The translations under genes and the position numbers were made by a program. From Glaciimonas sp. (GTDB lineage: Bacteria; Pseudomonadota; Gammaproteobacteria; Burkholderiales; Burkholderiaceae_D), in NCBI GenBank assembly GCA_012927585.1, contig JABBOY010000024.1:1-55942 (forward strand): DNA of 55,942 nucleotides, in the 5' to 3' direction. Under the pieces are notes generated by a model that had not been told where the DNA came from, did no database searches, and was given only the letters and a program-made list of their open reading frames with translations. Positions 9,400-19,020 of this stretch are shown here, one piece after another. Position 1 is the stretch's first letter; each line of letters starts with the position of its first letter.

Positions 9400-10200
9400 T
9401 CAGCGCACCAGCGCTTTGAGCACCGGCCATTGGCGGCGCGAAATGGGCAGGCGCTCGCTTACATCGCGCAGAATCACTTGCCAGTAATCCCCGCCTTTAC
9501 CCTGATCCTCGCCCTCATGCCCTAGGCCGCTTGCACGTTCTACGCCACAGATGGCGCTGCGCGCTACCAAGGCATTCCGATGCACCCGCACGAAGGTTGC
9601 AGCCAACTCGTGCTCCAGCGAGACCAGCGACGCCTCGATCAAGTATTCCCGCGTCCTGGTATGCAGGGTCACGTACTTTAATTCGGCTTTCAGGTACAGC
9701 ACATCGTCGATCGGCACCAACAAGACCCGAGTACGCTCCTGCACCGAAAAATGCCGACGTCGGCCCGGCTCCTGATCGGCGGCGCTGGGCAGCAGGGACT
9801 CGCCGCGGCCCAGTACAGGTAGCGCAGGCATCGGCTTGAAGCGTCTTAACGCGTCCGCCAGACGGGATGCCCGCACCGGCTTCAGCAAGTAATCGAGCGC
9901 CTGCACCTCAAAGGCGTCCAACGCGTATGCATCGTGCGCAGTAATAAAAATGATCGCGGGCGTCGGTGCCTGCGCTTCGGCCAACTGTGCTGCCAGCGCT
10001 ATTCCGCTCATGCCGGGCATGTGCACATCCAGCAACAGAATATCGGGCTTGCTGCGGGCTATGCCGATCAGCGCCTGCGCGGCGTTATCGGCTTCGCCGA
10101 CAATCAGATTCGGACATTCTACGGCGATATCGCCCAACAGGGCGGTCAGCCTTACGCGGGCCGGAGCTTCGTCATCGGCAATGAACAAACGCAATTTCAT
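9400..10200 (-). CDS. LytTR-type response regulator, AlgR-like
   Basis: A 266-residue response regulator with an N-terminal receiver (DDE at residues 9-11, phosphoacceptor Asp58 in LLLDVHMPG, Lys in LLKPVRA) and a C-terminal LytTR DNA-binding domain (VLYLKAELKYVTLHT, FVRVHRNALV). It starts 10 bases after the sensor kinase gene, so the two form one operon. The neighbourhood argH / kinase / regulator / hemCD matches the AlgZ-AlgR locus of Pseudomonas, where AlgR controls twitching and exopolysaccharide genes. Targets here are unknown. Confidence 0.93.
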   Translation of the reverse strand: MKLRLFIADDEAPARVRLTALLGDIAVECPNLIVGEADNAAQALIGIARSKPDILLLDVHMPGMSGIALAAQLAEAQAPTPAIIFITAHDAYALDAFEVQALDYLLKPVRASRLADALRRFKPMPALPVLGRGESLLPSAADQEPGRRRHFSVQERTRVLLVPIDDVLYLKAELKYVTLHTRTREYLIEASLVSLEHELAATFVRVHRNALVARSAICGVERASGLGHEGEDQGKGGDYWQVILRDVSERLPISRRQWPVLKALVR

Positions 10201-10210
10201 GCTAATTTTT

Positions 10211-11272
10211 TCATACTGAGCTCTTCAAATAAGGAAAACGCAGGTGCACCTTGAATTTTCCCGCCACCACGGAGGTAGTCAATTGCGCCTCAACATCGAA
10301 TAACAACGCCAGTCGCTCGCGAATATTGATTAACGCCATGTTGTTGCCGGTCTTGCCACCAGCGTTCTGGCCCTGGCCATGATAGGAATTGGTGATGACA
10401 ATTTGAATGCGGTCGATGGAACGATGCAGGCGCACGGAAATCACGGATGGCGCGCTGACCGGTTCGACGCCGTAATGCACCGCGTTTTCCAGCAGAGGTT
10501 GCAGCAACAGCGCCGGCACTTGGGCGCGGCGCAGGGTTGCGTCGCTGACGTTGCCGCGCTCCCAGTGCACCTGCAAACGCTCGCCCAGGCGAATTTTCTC
10601 AATTGACAAGTATTGGCGGCACAGCCGGATTTCTTCTTCCAGACTGGTCATGTTGCGCGCATCGCGCATGCATACGCGAAACAGGTCAGCCAAATCCTCC
10701 AGCGCGGTTTCGGCCTGGCGCGGCGCGGTGCGGATCAGGGACAATACCGCGTTCAGACTGTTGAACAGGAAATGCGGCCGGATACGCGCCTGCAAGGCTT
10801 GCAAACGCGCCTCCACCAAGGCCGGCGAAAAGGCGCGGGTGCGCAACTCGAAGTAATGTTGCAGCGCAATCCCAAACAAGGCCGCCGCCAGCACACCGCC
10901 CGGCACCGTCAAATGGGGAAAGCTACTGGCGTAGCCCTCGAAAGAAGACAAGAAACGGATGATCGCCGCCGTCACCAGCGCCGGCACCAGCATGCAAAGG
11001 ATGCGCTGGGCCCAGCGGCGAGTATGGCGCACGGCCCGGAACTGGCGCAGACCGCACAGAATAAAAAGCGACCACAGGCCGGCCAGTTCGATCACGATCG
11101 ACGATTCGACAAAATCGATCAAACCCGCCTGCACACTGTCATTGTGCAGAATCACAGCGAGCAAAACTGCCAGATTGACCGCCAGCATCGAGCGAAACAT
11201 CACGCCAATATTGCAACAGTCGGGAATGACCGTATCCGTTGCTGTACTGCGAGGAATCATGAAGAGCGACAT
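10211..11272 (-). CDS. LytS/AlgZ-family sensor histidine kinase
   Basis: A 353-residue membrane sensor kinase with about four N-terminal transmembrane segments (roughly residues 28-155) and the LytS-type histidine kinase domain. The phosphorylated His lies in ARIRPHFLFNSLNAVLSLI, and the ATP-binding N box is in PLLENAVHYGV. There is no periplasmic sensor domain, as in AlgZ/FimS. It is divergent from argH and in an operon with the LytTR regulator. The input signal is unknown. Confidence 0.9.
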   Translation of the reverse strand: MSLFMIPRSTATDTVIPDCCNIGVMFRSMLAVNLAVLLAVILHNDSVQAGLIDFVESSIVIELAGLWSLFILCGLRQFRAVRHTRRWAQRILCMLVPALVTAAIIRFLSSFEGYASSFPHLTVPGGVLAAALFGIALQHYFELRTRAFSPALVEARLQALQARIRPHFLFNSLNAVLSLIRTAPRQAETALEDLADLFRVCMRDARNMTSLEEEIRLCRQYLSIEKIRLGERLQVHWERGNVSDATLRRAQVPALLLQPLLENAVHYGVEPVSAPSVISVRLHRSIDRIQIVITNSYHGQGQNAGGKTGNNMALINIRERLALLFDVEAQLTTSVVAGKFKVHLRFPYLKSSV

Positions 11273-11323
11273 GGGCGAGCGTTAATCCAATTCATAAAAT
11301 GGAAGAGGCGGCTTCATGAAAAA

Positions 11324-11396
11324 CATACTACGTAATGTATTTTTCAATTGCGCATAATAATAATGCGGAGATATGCTTATTTTTTGGCATACTCCC
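11324..11396 (+). repeat. AT-rich dispersed intergenic element, copy 3
   Basis: Has AATGTATTTTTCAATTG, AATAATGCGGAGATATGC and terminal CATACTCCC. Unlike most copies it lies between divergent genes (kinase and argH), so it may touch their promoters and is not simply a terminator. Confidence 0.6.
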
Positions 11397-11522
11397 ATTT
11401 TTTTAAATAAATTCCAGTGCGCAAGCCAGGCCCGGCCTGCAGGTTGGACTTATTTCCGCCTGTTGTGCACAAGTCCTATTTATAATCGGAGGATTCACTA
11501 AGACCCAAACTTGGACCCAATT

Positions 11523-12917
11523 ATGACAGCACAACTCTCCAAAAAAAGCGAAGCGTGGTCGGCGCGTTTCTCCGAACCGGTATCCGATCTGGTCAAACGT
11601 TATACCGCGTCCGTTTTTTTCGACCAGCGCCTGGCCCAGTTCGACATCGAAGGTTCGCTCGCGCATGCCGAAATGCTGTGCGCCACCGGCATCATCAACC
11701 AGACTGACTATACTGAAATCCAGCGCGGCATGACGCAAATTCGTGCCGAAATCGACGCCGGCCAATTCGAATGGCTGCTCGACCTGGAAGACGTGCACCT
11801 GAACATCGAAAAACGCTTGACCGAACTAGTCGGCGACGCTGGCAAGCGCTTGCATACCGGCCGCTCGCGCAACGACCAGGTCGCCACCGACATCCGCTTG
11901 TATCTGCGCGCCGCGATTGACGACATCACGGCGCTGTTGCAGGCGTTTCGGCTGGCGTTGCTGGACTTGGCCGAACAACATGCCGACACAATCATGCCGG
12001 GCTTTACCCACATGCAGGTAGCGCAACCGATTACTTTCGGCCACCACATGCTGGCCTATGTCGAGATGTTCAGCCGCGACGCCGAGCGCATGGCCGACTG
12101 CCGCAAGCGCGTCAACCGCCTGCCGCTGGGCGCGGCTGCGCTGGCCGGAACCACGTTCCCGATCGACCGCGAACGCGTCGCCAAAACGCTCGGCTTCGAT
12201 GCAGTCTGCCGCAATTCGCTGGACGCAGTATCCGACCGCGACTTCGCCATCGAATTCTGCGCGGCAGCCGCATTGGTGATGACGCACATCTCGCGCATGT
12301 CGGAAGAACTGGTGATCTGGATGAGCCCGCGGGTCGGCTTCATCGACATCGCCGACCGCTTCTGCACCGGTTCCTCAATCATGCCGCAAAAGAAAAACCC
12401 CGACGTGCCGGAACTGGCACGCGGCAAAACCGGCCGTGTCAACGGTCATCTGATCGCCTTGTTGACCCTGATGAAAGGCCAGCCGCTGGCGTACAACAAG
12501 GACAATCAGGAAGACAAGGAGCCGCTGTTCGATACCGTCGATACCTTGACGGATACGCTGCGGATTTTCGCCGACATGGCAACCGGCATCACGGTCAAGG
12601 CCGACACCATGCGCGCGGCCGCACTGCAAGGATTCGCCACCGCCACCGATCTGGCCGATTATCTGGTCAAGAAAGGTTTGCCGTTTCGCGATGCGCACGA
12701 GGCGGTAGCCCGCGCCGTGCGCACTTGCGTGGATCGCGGCTGCGATCTGACCGACCTGACGCTGGACGAGCTGCGCACTTTCTCCGGCTTGGTCGAGTCA
12801 GACATCTTCGCGGTATTAACCCTGGAAGGCTCCGTCGCCGCCCGCGACCATATCGGCGGCACCGCACCGAATCAGGTAAAGGCAGCTATTGCCCATGCCC
12901 GGCAGCAGTTGCGCTAA
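11523..12917 (+). CDS. argH: Argininosuccinate lyase
   Basis: Last step of arginine synthesis: argininosuccinate to arginine and fumarate. ATG at 11523 gives 464 residues. The fumarase/aspartase superfamily signature [16 protein letters not shown] is present, with [13 protein letters not shown] and the catalytic-His region [18 protein letters not shown] sequence at 11488 is too far upstream to serve the ATG; TTG at 11511 is a possible alternative start. It sits beside the AlgZ/AlgR-like pair, as in pseudomonads. Confidence 0.97.
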   Translation: MTAQLSKKSEAWSARFSEPVSDLVKRYTASVFFDQRLAQFDIEGSLAHAEMLCATGIINQTDYTEIQRGMTQIRAEIDAGQFEWLLDLEDVHLNIEKRLTELVGDAGKRLHTGRSRNDQVATDIRLYLRAAIDDITALLQAFRLALLDLAEQHADTIMPGFTHMQVAQPITFGHHMLAYVEMFSRDAERMADCRKRVNRLPLGAAALAGTTFPIDRERVAKTLGFDAVCRNSLDAVSDRDFAIEFCAAAALVMTHISRMSEELVIWMSPRVGFIDIADRFCTGSSIMPQKKNPDVPELARGKTGRVNGHLIALLTLMKGQPLAYNKDNQEDKEPLFDTVDTLTDTLRIFADMATGITVKADTMRAAALQGFATATDLADYLVKKGLPFRDAHEAVARAVRTCVDRGCDLTDLTLDELRTFSGLVESDIFAVLTLEGSVAARDHIGGTAPNQVKAAIAHARQQLR

Positions 12918-13032
12918 ACAGGGTTACCAGAACACTCCTCCAACTTCCCTGCAAATGTTTTTATCACTCTACACAGGCAATACGCGGTATTCTTTAAAAC
13001 CCAAAATAATTAAATTACACTCAGGAGCACAC

Positions 13033-14190
13033 ATGCAATCCAATAACATGATCAAGAAACTTTCTGTTGCGCTGATCGGCGCCGGGCTGGTCGGCAGCGT
13101 GCTGGCAGCCGACATCAAGATTGGCGCCGCCGAAGCGCTGACGGGTCCGGCCGGGAAGTACGGGATTGCAATCAAGAACGGCCTCACCCTGGCAAGCGAA
13201 GAAATCAACGCCAAAGGCGGCGTCAACGGCAACAAGATCGCGCTGGTGGTGGAAGACGAACAAGGCAAAAAAGAAGAAGCGATCAACGTCTTCAAAAAAC
13301 TGATTTTTCAGAATAAGGTCTTGGTGGTCTTCGGTCCGACGCTGTCGAATTCGGCATTTGCCGCCGACCCGATTGCCAATGCCGCCAAAACCGTCGTGTT
13401 CGGCACCAGCAATACCGCCGAAGGCATCACCAATATGGGCCCCTTCACTTTCCGCAATTCAGTCATGGAAGCCGACGTGTTGCCGGTGACCACTCGCGCT
13501 GCGGTCAAACATTTCGGCATCAAGAAAGTGGCCGTGATATATGGCAACGATGACGCTTTCACCAAGAACGGTTACGACGTTTTCAAAACGGTGCTGGAAG
13601 CGCAAAAAATCCCGGTCACCCATACCGAAACCTATGCCAAGGGCGATGTCGATTTCAAGGCGCAGCTGACCAAGATCAAGGCCGGCAATCCAGATGCCAT
13701 CGTCTGCTCCTGTCTGGCAGAAGAAGCCGGTAACATTATCCTGCAAACCCGTGCACTGGGCATGAAGCAGCCGTTCATCGGCGGCAATGGTTTCAATTCG
13801 CCGAAGCTGTTTGAAATCGCCAAAAATGCGGCTGAAAACACCGTGATGGGCAGCCCGTGGTCGAGCGAAAACCAGAGCGCCGCCAACCAGAACTTCATGG
13901 CTGCCTACCAGGCCAAGTTCGGCGCCGACCCGGATCAATTTGCGGCACAAGCCTACGACGCAATGTATATCGTCGCTGCTGCACTGAAAAAAGTGACGCT
14001 GAGCGGCAACCTCGAAAAAGACCGGTTGGCATTGCGTGATGCGCTGCCGAACGTCAAATTCGACGGCGCCACCGGCAACTTTGTTTTCCGCCGTGCCGCA
14101 GCAGCAGGCGGCAAAGAAACCGGTTACGACGCACAGCAGGATGCAATCGTCAATATCGCCAAAGGCGGTAAATTCGTTCTGTTGAAGTAA
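13033..14190 (+). CDS. livK: Branched-chain amino-acid ABC transporter, substrate-binding protein
   Basis: Periplasmic type I binding protein of 385 residues. The start ATG at 13033 follows CAGGAG with good spacing, and the first 25 residues are a Sec signal peptide cleaved near VLAADIKIG. The mature part matches the Leu/Ile/Val-binding family (KIGAAEALTGPAGKYG, NGLTLASEEINAKGGVNG, VVFGPTLSNSAF). It leads the liv cluster and is followed by a strong hairpin. The ligand may be Leu/Ile/Val or another amide-like solute. Confidence 0.94.
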   Translation: MQSNNMIKKLSVALIGAGLVGSVLAADIKIGAAEALTGPAGKYGIAIKNGLTLASEEINAKGGVNGNKIALVVEDEQGKKEEAINVFKKLIFQNKVLVVFGPTLSNSAFAADPIANAAKTVVFGTSNTAEGITNMGPFTFRNSVMEADVLPVTTRAAVKHFGIKKVAVIYGNDDAFTKNGYDVFKTVLEAQKIPVTHTETYAKGDVDFKAQLTKIKAGNPDAIVCSCLAEEAGNIILQTRALGMKQPFIGGNGFNSPKLFEIAKNAAENTVMGSPWSSENQSAANQNFMAAYQAKFGADPDQFAAQAYDAMYIVAAALKKVTLSGNLEKDRLALRDALPNVKFDGATGNFVFRRAAAAGGKETGYDAQQDAIVNIAKGGKFVLLK

Positions 14191-14227
14191 TCCTTCGAAA
14201 GCTTCTCCGAACGGTCAACCTTACCCA

Positions 14228-14269
14228 GGGGCCAGTCACTCCGACATTTTAGTCAGAGCGACTGGCCCC
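14228..14269. terminator. Strong intercistronic hairpin after livK
   Basis: An 18-bp stem with two mismatches, with outer arms GGGGCCAGTC and GACTGGCCCC, lies between the binding-protein gene and the first permease gene. No T-run follows. Such a hairpin would protect the upstream message or attenuate reading into the permease genes, giving excess binding protein over membrane components. Confidence 0.7.
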
Positions 14270-14284
14270 AACTTGTCAGACATC

Positions 14285-15166
14285 ATGCTCGAACAACAAC
14301 TTATCAACGCGCTCTCCCTCGGCAGCGTCTATGCTTTATTTGCGCTGGGATTTACCCTCGTTTTTGGCGTTCTGGGCGTCATCAATCTTTCTCACGGCGC
14401 GATTTTCATGCTCGGCAGCTATATCGCGTTGTTTCTGGTCAATCAATTCGCGATGTCGCTCTGGGTCGCGATGCTGGCAGCCATGCTAGTCACCGGCCTG
14501 ATTGGCCTGATGGTCGATTTTCTGGTGTTGCGACCATTGCGCAAACGCAATGCGCCACATCTGATCCCAATGATCGCTACCATCGGCGTAGCCATCATGC
14601 TGACCAATCTGGCGCAAGGCATCTTCGGCGCCGAAAACCAGCGCTTCCCGTTCGGCACTATCCCGGAAGACAGTTTTACACTGGGCAATCTGCACTTGAC
14701 TGCGGTGCAACTCGCGATCGTGCTGATTTCCTTCCTACTGATGATCGTGCTGCTGGTAGTGATGCGCCGCACCCAACTGGGACGTGCACTGCGCGCCATT
14801 GCCGAGTCGCCCAAGGCCGCATACCTGCTGGGCATCAACGTTGAAGGCCTGTTCCTGCTGACCTCGTTTTCGGCGGCTGCGCTGGGCGGTGCAGCCGGCG
14901 TACTGGTTGGGCTGTCCTTCAATGCAATTTCCCCTTTCATGGGGCAGCCGATGCTACACAAGGGCATCGCCGTCATTATCCTGGGCGGCATGGGGGACAT
15001 CCGTGGCGCGATGATCGGCGGCTTGTTCCTGGGCTTTGCCGAAGTGATGAGCGTAGCCTATCTGTCCAGCGATTTCCGTGATGCGATCGCATTCGGATTG
15101 CTGTTCCTGATCTTGTTGATCCGGCCTTCCGGCATGTTCGGCAAGGTACTGGAAAGAAAGGCTTAA
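14285..15166 (+). CDS. livH: Branched-chain amino-acid ABC transporter permease LivH
   Basis: Inner-membrane permease of about 293 residues with roughly eight hydrophobic helices. Typical LivH segments are present: LINALSLGSVYALFALGFTL, GVINLSHGAIFMLGSY, the cytoplasmic coupling segment GRALRAIAESPKAAYLLGIN, and GGMGDIRGAMIGGLFLGFAE. ATG at 14285 is preferred over an upstream TTG. It ends 4 bases before livM. Confidence 0.95.
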   Translation: MLEQQLINALSLGSVYALFALGFTLVFGVLGVINLSHGAIFMLGSYIALFLVNQFAMSLWVAMLAAMLVTGLIGLMVDFLVLRPLRKRNAPHLIPMIATIGVAIMLTNLAQGIFGAENQRFPFGTIPEDSFTLGNLHLTAVQLAIVLISFLLMIVLLVVMRRTQLGRALRAIAESPKAAYLLGINVEGLFLLTSFSAAALGGAAGVLVGLSFNAISPFMGQPMLHKGIAVIILGGMGDIRGAMIGGLFLGFAEVMSVAYLSSDFRDAIAFGLLFLILLIRPSGMFGKVLERKA

Positions 15167-15170
15167 GATC

Positions 15171-16055
15171 ATGTTCGAATCATGGGGCGGGTTCTGGGCC
15201 ATATACAGCACTGTCATTTTCAGTATCGGCATCAACGCGATGCTGGCTCTATCCATTTACCTGACGCTTTCCTGCGGCTTGCTATCGCTGGCGAATGCGG
15301 CCTTCATGGGGATCGGCGCCTATGCCGCCGCGCTGATCAGCATGCAGACCAGCCTGCCGTTTCCGCTGGCGCTGACGGCAGCAGGCGCTTTGCCGGCGCT
15401 GGTGGCGCTGGTTATCGGCATTCCCACCTTGCGCTTGTCCGGGGTCTATCTGGCGATGGCAACGCTGGGCTTTGGCGAAGTAGTACGAGTCATCATACTC
15501 AACCTCAATTTCACCGGCGGGCCGATGGGCATCAATGGCATCCCCCTGAAAACCGAGTGGTGGCACATCGTGCTGATCCTGAGCGCGACACTGTATGTGC
15601 TGTCGAGATTGCGCCGCTCGAAGGTCGGGCGTGCATTTGAGGCGATCAAAGCCGATGAGATTGCCGCCCGTCTGATGGGCGTCAACGTGGCCGGCCACAA
15701 GCTGCTGGCATTTGTACTGGGCGCGGTGATTGCCGGTGTTGCCGGCGGTCTGAACGCGCACTACACCTTCACTATCGGACCTGGCAACTATGCGTTCGAG
15801 AATGCGGTGGAAATTTTAACGATGGCCGTCTTCGGCGGCACCAGCAACCTGGTCGGCCCGGTGATCGGCAGTACTATTTTGACACTGCTACCGGAACTGA
15901 TGCGCTATCTGAAAGAATTCCGACTGGCCGCCAATGGCCTGATTCTGATACTCGTGGTGCTATATCTGCCCAAGGGAATCTGGGATCCGCAACGCATCCG
16001 TGCGTTTTGGCAAGCCCGCGCACAGCGACGCCATCCAGGAAAGGCGGCCGGCTAA
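15171..16055 (+). CDS. livM: Branched-chain amino-acid ABC transporter permease LivM
   Basis: The second permease, 294 residues, many hydrophobic helices. It has LivM hallmarks: SLANAAFMGIGAYAAALI, TLRLSGVYLAMATLGFGEVV, the FTGGPMGINGIP loop, the coupling helix GRAFEAIKADEIAARLMGVN, and AVFGGTSNLVGPVIG. The C-terminus is basic. Its TAA stop overlaps the livG start (TAATG). Confidence 0.95.
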   Translation: MFESWGGFWAIYSTVIFSIGINAMLALSIYLTLSCGLLSLANAAFMGIGAYAAALISMQTSLPFPLALTAAGALPALVALVIGIPTLRLSGVYLAMATLGFGEVVRVIILNLNFTGGPMGINGIPLKTEWWHIVLILSATLYVLSRLRRSKVGRAFEAIKADEIAARLMGVNVAGHKLLAFVLGAVIAGVAGGLNAHYTFTIGPGNYAFENAVEILTMAVFGGTSNLVGPVIGSTILTLLPELMRYLKEFRLAANGLILILVVLYLPKGIWDPQRIRAFWQARAQRRHPGKAAG

Positions 16056-16816
16056 TGCTGCAACTTAACGCCATCAGTAAAAACTTCGGCGGCTTGCAAG
16101 TGCTGCAGGAGGTCAGTTTCAGCGTGCCGCAAGGTAGTATTTTCGGCCTGATCGGGCCGAATGGCGCCGGCAAGACCACAATTTTCAATCTAGTCACCGG
16201 TTTGCTGCGCCCATCGAGTGGTTCTATCGTATTCAATGGCCAGAATCTGGGGACGGTGCCGGCACACCGCATTACCAAGCTCGGGATCGCCCGCACCTTC
16301 CAGAACATCCGAATTTTCAAGGAAATGACACTGCTGGAAAACGTCGTGGTCGGCATGCACGATCATCTGAATTATGGCTTCGCCAGCCTGCTGCTCAATC
16401 TCTCAGCGTTTCGCGATACCGAGGCCAAGGCGCGTCTCAGAGCGCTGGAATTGCTGTCGTGGGTCAAGCTCGACCACAAGGCGCAGATGTTAGCCGCCAG
16501 CCTGTCCTATGGTGAACAGCGCAAGCTGGAATTTGCCCGCGCATTGGCCACCGAGCCCAAATTACTGCTACTGGATGAACCGGTCGCCGGCATGAATCCG
16601 GCAGAAAAAACGGAGCTGATGGCAGAAATCGTCAACATCAAACAGCGCGGCTTCAGCATTTTCATGATCGAACACGATATGCGCTTTGTGATGGAGCTAT
16701 GCGAACGCATCGCGGTACTGAACTTTGGCAAGATCATCGCTGAAGGCACTCCGGCTGAAATACGCCACAACCCGGAAGTGATCGAGGCCTATCTCGGCAA
16801 GGAGGAAGCCGCATGA
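16055..16816 (+). CDS. livG: Branched-chain amino-acid ABC transporter ATPase LivG
   Basis: Cytoplasmic ATP-binding subunit of 253 residues. Walker A is GPNGAGKTT, the signature is LSYGEQRKLEFARAL, Walker B is LLLLDEPVAG, and the H-loop lies in FMIEHDMRFV. ATG at 16055 overlaps the livM stop by one base; an upstream in-frame start at 16007 inside livM is unlikely. The stop overlaps livF by ATGA. Confidence 0.96.
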   Translation: MLQLNAISKNFGGLQVLQEVSFSVPQGSIFGLIGPNGAGKTTIFNLVTGLLRPSSGSIVFNGQNLGTVPAHRITKLGIARTFQNIRIFKEMTLLENVVVGMHDHLNYGFASLLLNLSAFRDTEAKARLRALELLSWVKLDHKAQMLAASLSYGEQRKLEFARALATEPKLLLLDEPVAGMNPAEKTELMAEIVNIKQRGFSIFMIEHDMRFVMELCERIAVLNFGKIIAEGTPAEIRHNPEVIEAYLGKEEAA

Positions 16817-17526
16817 GTGAGATTCTGCGCATTCAGGATTTAGCGGTCTCGTATGGCCAGATCGAAGCGGTCAAAGGCATCGACCTGGTATTGAACCAAG
16901 GTGAAATCACAGCGCTGGTCGGCGCCAATGGCGCCGGCAAAAGCACTGCGCTGCTGGCAATTTCGGGCTTATTGAGGCCGACCCGCGGTCAAGTGATACT
17001 GGACGGCAAAGACCTGACCAAGCTCGCGCCGCATGAAATCGTGCGCAGCGGCGTAGTACAGGTTGCCGAAGGCCGCGCTATCCTTGCCACGCTGACAGTA
17101 CGTGAAAACCTCGACCTGGGTGCATATACCCGAAAGGACAAAGCGCAAGTACCGCAAGACCTGGACTGGGTTTTTGCACTTTTCCCGGTACTGGCAAACC
17201 GTGCGGCGGGACTGGCGGGAAACCTTTCCGGCGGCGAGCAGCAGATGCTGGCAATCGCCCGCGCGCTGATGGCCAAACCACGCGTATTGTTGCTGGACGA
17301 GCCATCAATGGGATTGGCGCCGTTGATGGTGCAGGGGATTTTCCGGGTATTGAAACAGATTAACCAGACCGGCTTGACTATTCTGCTGGTTGAGCAAAAC
17401 GTGCGTCAGGCGCTGCGCATCGCACAACGGGGTTATGTGCTGGAAACCGGCAAGATCGTGCTGGCCGACAGCGGCCAAAACCTGCTGCATAACCCGAAAG
17501 TGATAGAAGCGTATCTCGGCGCGTAA
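16813..17526 (+). CDS. livF: Branched-chain amino-acid ABC transporter ATPase LivF
   Basis: The second ATP-binding subunit, 237 residues. Walker A is GANGAGKST, the signature is LSGGEQQMLAIARAL, Walker B is VLLLDEPSMGL, and the H-loop region is LLVEQNVRQAL (Gln in place of His, as usual for LivF). It is the last gene of the transporter and converges on pmbA. Confidence 0.96.
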   Translation: MSEILRIQDLAVSYGQIEAVKGIDLVLNQGEITALVGANGAGKSTALLAISGLLRPTRGQVILDGKDLTKLAPHEIVRSGVVQVAEGRAILATLTVRENLDLGAYTRKDKAQVPQDLDWVFALFPVLANRAAGLAGNLSGGEQQMLAIARALMAKPRVLLLDEPSMGLAPLMVQGIFRVLKQINQTGLTILLVEQNVRQALRIAQRGYVLETGKIVLADSGQNLLHNPKVIEAYLGA

Positions 17527-17586
17527 ATTTCAGGCCAGCCAGTTATCCAAACCAGGACGCTGGCGGCCTGCCGGAACTTGCTAAAG

Positions 17587-18939
17587 TTAGCTACCAGCCA
17601 CCATCATGTTCTCGATCAGGATGGAACCGGTTTGTTTCGAACCGCGCACCAGAGTATCGGCGCCGACTGCCACGATTTGTTGAAACATATCTTTCATGTT
17701 GCCGGCAATGGTGATTTCTTCCACCGGATACGCAATCACACCATTTTCCACCCAGAACCCCGAAGCGCCACGCGAATAATCACCCGTCACATAATTGGTT
17801 CCCTGCCCCATCAACTCCGTCACAAGAAGCCCGGTACCCATCTTCTTCAGCATCGCCTTGAAATTATCGATGCGTTTGGTCAGCGTGGATGTCAGCGACA
17901 GATTATGCGAGCCGCCGGCGTTGCCGGTAGTCTGCATGCCGAGCTTGCGGGCCGAATAAGTGGACAGAAAATAACCCTGCACCACGCCGTCCTTGACCAC
18001 ATCGCGCCGGTGGGTCTTGACGCCTTCATCGTCGAACGGCGAAGAACCGACGCCGCCGATAACGTATGGGTCTTCCAGAATCTGGATATGCGCCGGGAAC
18101 ACTTGCGTGCCCAGAGAATCGAGCAAAAAAGTGGATTTGCGATACAACGCGCCACCCGACGCCGCTTGCACAAAAGCGCCCAGCAAACCCGCTGCCAGCG
18201 GCGCTTCGAACAACACCGGGCACTTGCGGGTATCGAGCTTGCGCGCACTCAGACGCGCCAATGCACGCTCTGCCGCATAACGGCCGATATCCTCCGGCTT
18301 GGCCAGTTTTTTGGGATTGCGCATCGATGAATACCAGTCGTCGCGCTGCATGTTGCCGCCCTTGCCGGCGATTGGAGAGACCGAAATGGTATGGCGGGAA
18401 TATGGATAGCCACCGATAAAACCGCGGCTGTTGGCCGAAATAAAATGCGACTGTTGCACATGCACGCCAGCGCCTTCGCTATTGGTAATGCGCTTGTCGA
18501 CCGCAAACGCGGCTGCTTCGGTGCGCTGCGCCAGCAAAACGGCTTCCTCCGATGAAATCGTCCACGGATAGCACAGGCGCAAATCGCGCGGCGCCATTTC
18601 CAGCATGTCGGCCTCCGGCAAGCCGGCGCAATCGTCTTCGGCAGTAAAGCGGGCAATGTTATAGGCCGCTTCCACAGTGGCGCGCAAGGCGGCTTCCGAA
18701 AAATCGGAACTGCTGGCATTGCCGCGCTTTTTGCCGATATACACGGTCACGCCCATGCCTTTATCCTGGTTCTGTTCGATGGTCTCGATCTTGCCCTTGC
18801 GTACGGAGACGGACAGACCGCTGCCTTCGCTGAAATCGACCGAGGCATCCGATGCTCCGGTATCAAGGGCGATGCGTAACACATCTCGCGCTAACTGCTT
18901 CAATTGGTCTTGGCTGTGAATGAATAGGGAGTCGCTCAT
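17587..18939 (-). CDS. pmbA: PmbA/TldE-family metalloprotease subunit
   Basis: A 450-residue PmbA (TldE). With TldD it forms a protease that degrades unfolded or modified peptides, known from microcin B17 maturation and CcdA turnover. Features seen are DASVDFSEGSGLSVSVRKGKIE in pieces, GMGVTVYIGKKRG, and the C-terminal YSRGASGFWVENGVIAYPVEEITIAGNM region. The HExxxH zinc site belongs to TldD and is not expected here. tldD is not in the window. It is divergent from darP with an 81-base gap, a pairing often seen in this group. Confidence 0.95.
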   Translation of the reverse strand: MSDSLFIHSQDQLKQLARDVLRIALDTGASDASVDFSEGSGLSVSVRKGKIETIEQNQDKGMGVTVYIGKKRGNASSSDFSEAALRATVEAAYNIARFTAEDDCAGLPEADMLEMAPRDLRLCYPWTISSEEAVLLAQRTEAAAFAVDKRITNSEGAGVHVQQSHFISANSRGFIGGYPYSRHTISVSPIAGKGGNMQRDDWYSSMRNPKKLAKPEDIGRYAAERALARLSARKLDTRKCPVLFEAPLAAGLLGAFVQAASGGALYRKSTFLLDSLGTQVFPAHIQILEDPYVIGGVGSSPFDDEGVKTHRRDVVKDGVVQGYFLSTYSARKLGMQTTGNAGGSHNLSLTSTLTKRIDNFKAMLKKMGTGLLVTELMGQGTNYVTGDYSRGASGFWVENGVIAYPVEEITIAGNMKDMFQQIVAVGADTLVRGSKQTGSILIENMMVAGS

Positions 18940-19020
18940 GAGCTGTTTTCTTCGGATGGTCGTATAAACAGTTATGATAGCAGTCGTTTACAGAATGGCT
19001 CACTGCCCCCTCAATTCATT

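Noticed and set aside
17530-17571. Possible bidirectional terminator between livF and pmbA
   Set aside because: The GGCCAGC/GCTGGCGGCC pairing needs a bulge and has no T-run; too weak to list.
17578-18330. 250-residue plus-strand frame opposite pmbA
   Set aside because: Antisense to a conserved gene; shadow composition.
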